A stretch of DNA of 28,431 nucleotides from a virus. The position numbers were made by a program, and so were the translations under genes. The stretch lies in IMG/VR virus record IMGVR_UViG_3300032073_000175, positions 1 through 28,431 of that record; one strand, given 5' to 3'. The notes beneath the pieces were generated by a model. The model saw only the letters and a list, made by a program, of their open reading frames with translations. It did no database searches and was not told where the DNA came from. Below, piece after piece: positions 1 through 6,644 of the stretch; positions within the stretch are counted from its first letter, which is position 1, and the number at the start of each line of letters is the position of its first letter.

Positions 1-333
1 AATAGTCTGTTCATAACTTCCAGGCCTTGGTATTGTTTGTTCATATGAAGCAGGTCTAGGTATTGTTACCTCATAGTTAGCAGGTCTATTGATTGTCTGT
101 TCGTATGAAGTGGGTCTCGGAATAGTCTGTTCATAACTAGATGGTCTAGAGTTCTGTAACTGTGCTGGTCTATTAATTGTTTGTTCATAGTTAGCAGGTC
201 TATTGATTGTTTGTTCATAGTTGGCAGGTCTAGAGTTTTGCAACTGTGCTGGTCTATTAATAGTCTGTTCATATGAAGTAGGTCTAGGTATAGTTACCTC
301 ATAAGTTGTAGGTCTACTAATAGTCTGTTCATA
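1..333 (-). repeat. 30-bp tandem repeats encoding YEQTI(N/P)RP decapeptides
   Basis: Ten units begin with Tyr at residues 72, 82, 92, 110, 120, 138, 148, 158, 168 and 178 of the partial gene at 1-546. Two units carry the same 24-base insertion, making two near-identical 54-base blocks at 220-273 and 136-189. The array reaches the window edge, so the copy number is unknown. Tandem arrays of this kind can change length by recombination or slippage. Confidence 0.9.
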
Positions 334-546
334 AGGTTGTTGGTAACCTTGTTGATAAGGTTGTTGAAATGGTTGCTGATAAGTCTGCTGAAAGGGTTGT
401 TGCACCTGTATAGTTCCAGTCTGGAATTCCCATCCAGTTGGAGTCTTTCTTTTTACATCAACAACTTTTTTCCAGCCAGATGGAGTCTTGACTCTCCATC
501 CTGTAGTCTCATTCCATCCTGCTGGAGTTTTTACTTTTGAACTCAT
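1..546 (-). CDS. Repeat-rich fibre-associated protein (partial, C-terminus beyond window)
   Basis: The frame is open from an ATG at 546-544 to the window edge, giving 182 visible residues. A GAGG ribosome-binding site lies 10 bases upstream, and the gene starts 32 bases after the 1417-residue fibre stops. Residues 6-39 hold three KTPxGW units spaced exactly 14 residues apart (K6, K20, K34). Residues 47-74 are Gln-rich with Pro, Phe and Tyr. From Tyr72 onward a decapeptide of the form YE(Q/V)TI(N/P/S)RPxx repeats ten times up to the edge, twice with an eight-residue insert AQLQNSRP. I do not recognise a named family. KTPxGW-type repeats occur in phage fibre-associated proteins, and the location fits an adhesin, fibre tip or fibre accessory role, which is inference. 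No signal peptide or membrane segment is seen. The continuous frame, ribosome-binding site and codon-level conservation between repeat units argue that it is real. Confidence 0.85.
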   Translation of the reverse strand, partial: MSSKVKTPAGWNETTGWRVKTPSGWKKVVDVKRKTPTGWEFQTGTIQVQQPFQQTYQQPFQQPYQQGYQQPYEQTISRPTTYEVTIPRPTSYEQTINRPAQLQNSRPANYEQTINRPANYEQTINRPAQLQNSRPSSYEQTIPRPTSYEQTINRPANYEVTIPRPASYEQTIPRPGSYEQTI

Positions 547-578
547 TAATCAATTTCCTCATTCATTATATATGGTTA

Positions 579-3500
579 CTATGAGTATGTTATCCAGATA
601 TCACCTACTGCTCCATCTGAACCGCCTGGGGCAGAACTATGTATAAATGTATTTCTGAATGCTTTTGCACTAGCACCTATTGTCGTATAACTTGTTGTTG
701 CAGCTCCTGTAACACCCAATGTTCCACCCACTGTTTGGTTACCACTAACTGCTAATCCTGTTAAAGTACCAACACTTGTAATTGCAGTCTGAGCTGCACC
801 TGTTACTGTAGCTGCAGTTCCAGAAGTGTTTCCTGTGACATTACCTTGTAAGTTTGCAACTAAAGTACCTGTACTTATTGTTAAATTACCACTAGAGGCT
901 CCAGTTGCACTTGTTGTTCCCATAACAAACTTATCTGCACTTTCATCCCAACCCATAAATGCATTTGAAGAACTTCCTCTTTCGATAATGATACCAGAAT
1001 CACCAGAAGGTGAACCAGAATTACCTGTTCCAAGTTCTATAAGTTGGTCTTCAATTGTTGTGTTTGTTGAACTGTTTGTTACAGATGAACCATTAACTGT
1101 TAAATTACCAGAAATTACAACATTACCACTTGCAGTAACATCTGTTGCAGCTATATCTGCAAAAGTTACATCTGCTGTTGTTGCAACACTCTGTCCAATA
1201 CTAATTGCAGGCTCCCATCCTTCACCAGCACTACCACTTACAGTAACACCAGTTCCACCAGTAACATTGTCAACATAGTTTCCAGATGTTCCAGAACCTA
1301 ATGCAACTGTACCTACTGTTAGGTCAATTGTGTTGTCTGCATCTTGATATGTTACAGTGATACCACTTTCAGTGTTTGAACTGAACATTGCACCTACTGT
1401 GTCTGATACTGCTTCTGCAAAGTCTGATACTTGAGATGCAGGCATACTAATGTCTACATTAGATGCACTTGTTACTCTACCTTTTGCATCTACTGCTACT
1501 TGAGCAACACTATTTGCATCACCATAAGTTGCAGCCGATACACCAGAGTTTGCAAGTGTAATTGGTAATGCAACATTACCTGTTCCATCAAATGATTGTG
1601 ATGAGTCTGTAGTTGCATCTCCACTTACTGTAAAGTTTCTTGAAGTTGCAAGTGCTGTTGCAGTTGCAGCGTTTCCTGTTGTACTTCCAGAAGTACCACT
1701 TACATTACCTGTAATGTTTGCAATTAATGTACCTACTGTATATCCTGTTGCACTTGTATTAACTGTTGTTGAAGGTACTGTTTGTGTATCTGAGAATAAT
1801 CTAAATGTATTGTCTGTTGATGCATCATAGAATAAACCAGCATATTTTGTGGTTGATGATTCTACATACTTACCATAGAAACCAAAGTCTGTTGCGTTTC
1901 CTGTGTTTGCATCTGATAAACCTGTAAAGTTTGAATCTGAAACTGTTGCACCAGTGTTAGTTGTTGTACCACTAACTACCAAGTTACCTGTAACTGTTAA
2001 GTCATTTGATACTGTTACATCACTTGGTAATCCTACTGTTACTGTTCCAGCATTTTCTGCAACATCTACTTCGTTTGATGTTCCAGCAAAAGTTAAAGTA
2101 CCACCTAATGATACTGGACTTGTATTTGAACCATCGGAAACTGTTATACTTGAATTTGAAAGTTTACTGTTTGCAATTGAACCAGATAACATTGCATTGT
2201 CTACTGCACCAGCAGCTATTGTTGTTGCAAAAGATAAATTACCTAAATTGGTCATTGTTCCAGAACCAGTTACATCTCCTGTTAGAGATATTGTTGGGTC
2301 GTTAACATTGAAGTCTAGAGTACCATCTGAGTCCTCATATGTGACTGCTATACCACTTTCTGTGTTGGATGACACCATTGCACCAACCACATCTTGAACT
2401 GCTTCTGAGAAGTCTGATACGATTGTTGAAGCTGTACCACTTACTACTAGGTCTATTGTTCCATCACCATCTTCGTAAGTTGCACTAATTCCTGTTTCAG
2501 TGTTTGAACTGAACATTGCACCTACTGTGTCTTGAACTACTTCTGATAAGTCAATGTTTGCACTACCATCAAATGATACACCATGAATTGTTCTTGGAGT
2601 TGCTAATGCTGTAGCTGTTGATGCATTACCTGTTAATGCACCACTAAATGCACCTGTAAATGTAGGAGCAGTTACTTCTGCATTAAAAGTAGCTTCACCT
2701 GCTTCAGACATATCAAGTGTAAGAGCCGTTATTTCTGAACCACCATCATTACCTTTGAATATTAAATCACCATCTGAATTAGTTGATTTAATGGTATTAC
2801 CATCAACATTAATATTGTCCACAAATAAATGTGTAAATGGATAACTTGAATTACCAAGAGGGAATGCAACATTTGGTGATAAACCAACATTTGCAGAAGC
2901 TAATAACCATGAAGTTCCACCAGATTTAAATATCAACATATCATCAATAGGTGAACCAGCAATTGATGTATCACCATCTACATCAAAAATAATTGCATTA
3001 CCATTCGTATCAAGAGGTTTTCCTAATAATATTGTTTCTGCTGAGTCTGTAGTATTAAAAGTTAAATAGTCATTACTACCTTCTGAAATGGTAAGAGCAG
3101 TTGCTGAGTTATCGGCTACAGATATCTTTGAACCATCAATAGTAATATCATCTACTGTTAATGAGGTAAGAGTACCAAGACTCGTTATTCCACTTTGTGC
3201 AGCGTCTACTGATAATGTATGTGCAATACCTTCACCAGAAGTTGCACCAGATGATGAAAGACCTGTTCCTGCTGTTACAGTTCCTACATAGTTACCAGTT
3301 GTGTCTGTTCCTAATGCAACTGAATCAGCTTGAATTGTTGAGTTAATAGTTATGTTTCCACTTCCATCAAAAGATGCAGAACCAACTACATCTCCAGCGA
3401 CTGCAATAGTTCTTGCAGTTGCAAGTGCAGAAGCTGTGGATGCATTACCTGTTAATGCACCTTCAACATTTGCAAGTAAAGTACCTGTTGCATGTCCTGT

Positions 3501-4832
3501 TCCAGAAGTATTTACTGTTGTTGTAGGTTCTGATTGGTTTCCATGAAACAATCTAAATTTATTTGATTCGGATGCATCCCATAGTAGACCAGCATATTTT
3601 GTAGTTGAACCATCAACATACTGACCATATAAACCAAAGTCAATTGCATCTGCAGCGTTGTCTTTTGCAACTTTAACTGCACCATCTGTTACTGCAAGAG
3701 TAGAAGATGAAACTGTAGTTGTACTTCCTTGTACTGTTAAGTTACCACTTAATGTCATATTGGTTGCACCAATATCTCCTGTAACTGTTAGGTCATCTCC
3801 AATAGTTACATCATCTGGTAATGAAATCGTGACACCTGCTGTTTCTGAACCAGAACCAGAGACAGTAATCTCATTTGCAGTTCCAGCAATTGTTGCAACA
3901 TAGTTTCCTGTTGTGTCTGTTCCTAATGCAACACTATTGGCTGCAATAGTGGTTGTAATTCCAACATTTCCTAAATCTGTCATTGTTGCAGAACCAGTCA
4001 CATCTCCAGTTAAGGAAATGGTAGGGTCGTTTACATTGAAATCTAAAGTACCATCTGAGTCATCATAGGTAACCATAATACCACTTTCGGTATTAGATGA
4101 TACCATTCCACCCACAACATCTTGTACTCTTTCTGTTGTATGATATTGATTTGTTCCTTCTGCAAGTTGGGTTGTAGTTGGGACTTCACCTAAGTGAACA
4201 TTTCCACCCATTCCACTATGGTTTGCACAATAGTAGTAGTGTGGATTCATTGCATCCATTTCAAAACATACTTCTACATATGCACCAGCATTACCTGCTG
4301 TTCCTACTTTATTGTAGATAGTTGTTCCAGCAGATATTTCAGAACCACTATTATGTGTTCCATCACTAGTTGTTGAGAATCTTAAAGGATGTGAGGAATT
4401 ACTACCAGCTGATTGGTCAAATCTGTAAACAACATTGGGAGAAAGTTTAGCTGTTTGTTGTGAACCACCATCTAGTAAAAATTTACCACTAGAAACAGTA
4501 ACTACAACTTTATGGTAGTATGGTGCTGATGTATTGTTTAATTGTTGTTCTACTGCAAGGTCGATAGTTCCATCACCATCTTCGTAACCTACAGTTATGT
4601 TCGTTTCAGTATTGGAACTAAACATAGCTCCTACTGTGTCTTGTATAAATTCTGCTCCTACTACTGCACTAAATGTACCAGATGAGTCATTATATGTAAA
4701 TGATATACCTGTATGTGTTCCAGCAGCAAACAGACTTGAAATCTGGTCTTGTATCGCTTCAATAGCACCTGTGGAGTCTAGTTCTCCAGATGCATTCAAA
4801 AGGTCTGCAAGATATCTTGCTTTAGTTGGCAT
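579..4832 (-). CDS. Giant modular tail fibre protein with internal cupredoxin-like module
   Basis: This 1417-residue protein is rich in Ser, Thr, Gly and Ala, typical of an elongated trimeric phage fibre. It starts with ATG behind an AGGGAGA ribosome-binding site at 4842-4848. The N-terminal MPTKARYLADLL segment resembles anchors of marine phage fibres. Six copies of a QDxVGxM...YxDxDGTxDF module are spread along it. Residues about 105-215 form a different domain with His148, Cys202, His205 and Met208 in a plastocyanin-like pattern. Residues about 236-500 and 810-1090 are diverged copies of one long block, including a DFG(L/F)YGxY segment followed by STTKYAGL. The C-terminus ends in GDIWITYS, with no S74 chaperone, so folding help may come from another protein. 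A CATAAATA late-promoter-like octamer lies 34 bases before the ATG. Its place among fibre genes supports a host-contact role. The receptor is unknown. Confidence 0.85.
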   Translation of the reverse strand: MPTKARYLADLLNASGELDSTGAIEAIQDQISSLFAAGTHTGISFTYNDSSGTFSAVVGAEFIQDTVGAMFSSNTETNITVGYEDGDGTIDLAVEQQLNNTSAPYYHKVVVTVSSGKFLLDGGSQQTAKLSPNVVYRFDQSAGSNSSHPLRFSTTSDGTHNSGSEISAGTTIYNKVGTAGNAGAYVEVCFEMDAMNPHYYYCANHSGMGGNVHLGEVPTTTQLAEGTNQYHTTERVQDVVGGMVSSNTESGIMVTYDDSDGTLDFNVNDPTISLTGDVTGSATMTDLGNVGITTTIAANSVALGTDTTGNYVATIAGTANEITVSGSGSETAGVTISLPDDVTIGDDLTVTGDIGATNMTLSGNLTVQGSTTTVSSSTLAVTDGAVKVAKDNAADAIDFGLYGQYVDGSTTKYAGLLWDASESNKFRLFHGNQSEPTTTVNTSGTGHATGTLLANVEGALTGNASTASALATARTIAVAGDVVGSASFDGSGNITINSTIQADSVALGTDTTGNYVGTVTAGTGLSSSGATSGEGIAHTLSVDAAQSGITSLGTLTSLTVDDITIDGSKISVADNSATALTISEGSNDYLTFNTTDSAETILLGKPLDTNGNAIIFDVDGDTSIAGSPIDDMLIFKSGGTSWLLASANVGLSPNVAFPLGNSSYPFTHLFVDNINVDGNTIKSTNSDGDLIFKGNDGGSEITALTLDMSEAGEATFNAEVTAPTFTGAFSGALTGNASTATALATPRTIHGVSFDGSANIDLSEVVQDTVGAMFSSNTETGISATYEDGDGTIDLVVSGTASTIVSDFSEAVQDVVGAMVSSNTESGIAVTYEDSDGTLDFNVNDPTISLTGDVTGSGTMTNLGNLSFATTIAAGAVDNAMLSGSIANSKLSNSSITVSDGSNTSPVSLGGTLTFAGTSNEVDVAENAGTVTVGLPSDVTVSNDLTVTGNLVVSGTTTNTGATVSDSNFTGLSDANTGNATDFGFYGKYVESSTTKYAGLFYDASTDNTFRLFSDTQTVPSTTVNTSATGYTVGTLIANITGNVSGTSGSTTGNAATATALATSRNFTVSGDATTDSSQSFDGTGNVALPITLANSGVSAATYGDANSVAQVAVDAKGRVTSASNVDISMPASQVSDFAEAVSDTVGAMFSSNTESGITVTYQDADNTIDLTVGTVALGSGTSGNYVDNVTGGTGVTVSGSAGEGWEPAISIGQSVATTADVTFADIAATDVTASGNVVISGNLTVNGSSVTNSSTNTTIEDQLIELGTGNSGSPSGDSGIIIERGSSSNAFMGWDESADKFVMGTTSATGASSGNLTISTGTLVANLQGNVTGNTSGTAATVTGAAQTAITSVGTLTGLAVSGNQTVGGTLGVTGAATTSYTTIGASAKAFRNTFIHSSAPGGSDGAVGDIWITYS
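1555..2405 (-). repeat. Copy B of the long internal duplication in the 1417-residue fibre
   Basis: The motif order matches the block at 3330-4130: VQDVVGAM, NDPTISLTGDVTG, NEVDVAE, a TGNLVVSG segment, YGKYVESSTTKYAGLFYDAS, TVNTSATGYTVGTL, then NAATATALATSR. The copies have diverged in sequence and slightly in length, so the duplication is not recent. Confidence 0.7.
3330..4130 (-). repeat. Copy A of a long internal duplication in the 1417-residue fibre
   Basis: This block runs from VQDVVGGM through NDPTISLTGDVTG, NEITVSG, a GNLTVQG segment, YGQYVDGSTTKYAGLLWDAS and TVNTSGTGHATGTL to a NASTASALATAR segment. The same order of motifs recurs at about 1555-2405. At the start of the block the two DNA copies are still clearly alignable by eye. 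Confidence 0.7.
4188..4530 (-). other. Cupredoxin-like (plastocyanin-type) domain within the 1417-residue fibre
   Basis: Residues about 102-215 break the repeat pattern. A beta-rich stretch leads to SNSSHPLRFSTTSDG with His148. About 50 residues later comes YYYCANHSGMGG with Cys202, His205 and Met208. Type 1 copper proteins use one upstream His and a downstream Cys, His and Met. Plastocyanin spacing is C-x2-H-x4-M, while here it is C-x2-H-x2-M, so copper binding is plausible but not proven. The same module occurs, as I recall, in other marine phage fibres. Confidence 0.6.
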
Positions 4833-4866
4833 TTTATAGTTTCTCCCTAATTAAATCCTTTATAGT

Positions 4867-4874
4867 TATTTATG
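4867..4874 (-). promoter_or_regulatory. Putative T4-type late promoter for the 1417-residue fibre
   Basis: The minus strand reads CATAAATA, seven of eight bases of the T4 late consensus TATAAATA. It begins directly after the stop codon of the 433-residue fibre gene and ends 34 bases before the next ATG, a distance like those of the perfect octamers before 8669 and 19264. Confidence 0.5.
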
Positions 4875-6176
4875 TCATTCATCTATTTCAATGAAGTTCT
4901 CACCAGTGATTTCTTGTAATTTACGAATCATCTTTTCCATATTGACTTTAAATCTTTTTCCTGTTATACTATTCTCAGAGTAGTATATCCATTCACCTTC
5001 GGTGTTATGTGGAGAGATTTGGGTAACATTACCTGCTTCATCTCTCACAAACAACTCTGCACTACTCGATATATCCTTTGCATATATGGATGCACGATTA
5101 GCTACACCAGATGGGTCGGATGACAATATTTCCATATGCATTGGCCCATCTTGAACATCTACATAAGTAGATGGTTTTAGTGTGACTGCATCAGTCCCAC
5201 TTGAAATTATGTCCTTTCCATTGGTATCTAAATTACCACCTAAGAAAGGGATTGTGTCCAGAAATATGTTTACTTCTGGAGTATTGTAACCATAGTCAAT
5301 GACATCGATTACATAGTTTGGGTCTGTAAGTGCTTCTTCAAAATTAATTTGAGTTCCACTTCCAGAATTCCATTGTCCTTTTTTCACTAAGACACCATTC
5401 ACAAATACTTCTGTATATTTGGGAATAACACCTAATGGTAAATTGTTTGCATCGTTTCCACTTATACTTGAAGTAGAAGCTGCAGTGATATCATATTGAT
5501 ATCTTGTAAATGGTTTTGAACCAGCATATGCCTTTACAATAACAGTATCATTTACTTGAAGACCAGAACTGAATGTTATTGTCGTTGCACTTGTCTCTGT
5601 ATAGTCTGTTCCACTCCTGTTGTCCATAAGGACACCATTTAAGAATACTAGAACTTTACCTACTGTATATGACAAAGTATTACTATTTTCATCTGCACCA
5701 TTTAATACTGTTTGGTTTGCAGTTGCAGTAAATTCGAATGTTGATAAACCAGTAAATAGACCAGAAGTTGCAGTAGCTTTCCATGCAACTATCTCAAGAT
5801 AGTCGGAAGATTTTGCACCATCATCTAATACAACTGATGTACCATTTGATGCAGTGTAATCATCTGGGTCTAAGAATACCCCATTTAAGAATACTGCGAT
5901 TAAACCCGCAGTGTATCCCAATGATTCACCATTTACATCATTGCCTGAAAATGTTGTTTGGTTTGCACTTGCATTGAATACATAATGCACCATATTAGTC
6001 ATGTCTGAGGATACATCTGCACCCACTTCGACTACAGATTGTGTTCCACCAACACTTTTCTTTATGTATGCCTTACCATCATAGGTATTGATTGCCAATT
6101 CACCTAATTCTAAATCAGATGTACTCGGAATCGAACCAGCAGTAGCAGACCTTTTTAATTGGACTGTCTGTGTCAT
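4875..6176 (-). CDS. Tail fibre protein with three FLNG-type beta modules
   Basis: This 433-residue protein begins with a VQLKRS...TSDLELGELA segment (residues 5-28). The 483-residue fibre starts the same way, so this is probably a shared virion-attachment anchor. Three tandem modules follow at about 64-134, 146-220 and 225-294. Each has a QTxFSGxD-like strand, a (V/F)F(L/V)NG turn and a hydrophobic closing strand. The C-terminal third contains ELFVRDEAGNVTQISPHN and a TGKRFKVNMEKMIRKLQ helix, a conserved ending I recognise from marine phage structural proteins without a named function. The start is ATG with only a weak ribosome-binding site. The gap before it holds two perfect palindromes and a weak late-promoter-like octamer. 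A fibre or fibre-connector role is well supported by composition and neighbours; the receptor is unknown. Confidence 0.8.
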   Translation of the reverse strand: MTQTVQLKRSATAGSIPSTSDLELGELAINTYDGKAYIKKSVGGTQSVVEVGADVSSDMTNMVHYVFNASANQTTFSGNDVNGESLGYTAGLIAVFLNGVFLDPDDYTASNGTSVVLDDGAKSSDYLEIVAWKATATSGLFTGLSTFEFTATANQTVLNGADENSNTLSYTVGKVLVFLNGVLMDNRSGTDYTETSATTITFSSGLQVNDTVIVKAYAGSKPFTRYQYDITAASTSSISGNDANNLPLGVIPKYTEVFVNGVLVKKGQWNSGSGTQINFEEALTDPNYVIDVIDYGYNTPEVNIFLDTIPFLGGNLDTNGKDIISSGTDAVTLKPSTYVDVQDGPMHMEILSSDPSGVANRASIYAKDISSSAELFVRDEAGNVTQISPHNTEGEWIYYSENSITGKRFKVNMEKMIRKLQEITGENFIEIDE

Positions 6177-6196
6177 TTGTCACTCACTTGTGTCAT

Positions 6197-6212
6197 TAGG
6201 GTATATACCCTA
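6197..6212. repeat. 16-bp perfect palindrome TAGGGTATATACCCTA
   Basis: This perfect inverted repeat lies 20 bases before the 433-residue fibre start codon. If the octamer at 6212-6219 is a late promoter, the palindrome falls across the expected transcription start. It could be an operator, a protein-binding site or an RNA hairpin. It has no U-tract. Confidence 0.75.
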
Positions 6213-6219
6213 TATTTAC
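6212..6219 (-). promoter_or_regulatory. Weak late-promoter-like octamer for the 433-residue fibre
   Basis: The minus strand reads AGTAAATA, six of eight bases of TATAAATA. It sits 35 bases before the ATG at 6176, the same spacing as stronger candidates elsewhere. The position is a better argument than the sequence. Confidence 0.25.
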
Positions 6220-6235
6220 TCTGTTATATAACAGA
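6220..6235. repeat. 16-bp perfect palindrome TCTGTTATATAACAGA
   Basis: This second perfect inverted repeat spans the stop codon of the 134-residue gene (6224-6226). It is separated from the palindrome at 6197-6212 by seven bases. As RNA it could form a short AU-rich hairpin at the end of the upstream transcript. There is no following U-run, so a standard terminator is unlikely. Confidence 0.75.
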
Positions 6236-6628
6236 AACTTTTTCTAATGTTGCACTCCATGTAGAAGTGTCTACAGTATATTTGATATTAATCTGGTCAT
6301 CTGCAAAACCAAGTCCTAAATAATTTAAAACATCATTAGGGACTGCTTTCATAGTTCTTTCAACTAATCCAGTCTTTGTTTCCCACCATCCCTGTGTAGG
6401 ATAGTCTCCATCAACTCTAAATGATAAATCAAGTTCTCTACCACCATTTGAGTTATCTAACTCTAATTTAGCAGTTAAACTTCCACCATCACTGATAAAA
6501 ACCTTTCCATCAATGGGAATGTATAATGCATCCATCACCTCATTTGGGATTTGGATGTCTATCAACCTATCAGTAAGATTGTCTGCAAAATGAGTATTTA
6601 CTCTTTCCCAGATTTTTCCATTACTCAT
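6224..6628 (-). CDS. Small virion-associated protein, function unknown
   Basis: This 134-residue protein starts with ATG 11 bases after a clear AGGAG site and follows the 483-residue fibre by 16 bases. It does not have the Ser/Thr/Gly repeat composition of its neighbours. It reads as a compact soluble domain with mixed strands: DRLIDIQIPNEVMDALY near residue 20-36, a conserved-looking WWETKTG near 81-87 and a final strand SATLEKVSVI. I do not recognise the family. It has no signal peptide or membrane segment. Its place between two fibre genes and its likely co-transcription with them suggest a fibre tip, adaptor or fibre-assembly helper, but this is inference from position only. Confidence 0.75.
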   Translation of the reverse strand: MSNGKIWERVNTHFADNLTDRLIDIQIPNEVMDALYIPIDGKVFISDGGSLTAKLELDNSNGGRELDLSFRVDGDYPTQGWWETKTGLVERTMKAVPNDVLNYLGLGFADDQINIKYTVDTSTWSATLEKVSVI

Positions 6629-6644
6629 AATAAACTCCTATCTA

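Noticed and set aside
66-272. Minus-strand 68-residue reading frame with repeated MNxQ phrases
   Set aside because: It is an out-of-frame reading of the 30-base repeats in the gene at 1-546. The true frame is set by the ATG and ribosome-binding site at 546 and is continuous through the region.
1-333. CRISPR array or diversity-generating target
   Set aside because: The 30-base units are contiguous coding repeats without unique spacers. No reverse transcriptase or template repeat is present and no A-biased hypervariation can be judged from one sequence.
337-540. Plus-strand 67-residue frame
   Set aside because: Antisense to the N-terminal part of the repeat-rich gene. It has no ribosome-binding site and a skewed Leu/Ser composition.
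1903-2397. Plus-strand 164-residue frame rich in Val, Pro and Ser
   Set aside because: Antisense shadow of the Thr/Ser/Gly-rich fibre. The same kind of frame appears opposite every fibre and giant gene here (for example 826-1278, 21817-22197 and 23860-24492), with no start signals.
579-4832. Frameshift or gene fusion of several fibre genes
   Set aside because: The frame is uninterrupted, the composition is even, and the repeats explain the length as internal duplication.
6220-6235. Intrinsic terminator
   Set aside because: The stem is AU-rich and short with no following U-run. It is kept only as a palindrome of unknown role.
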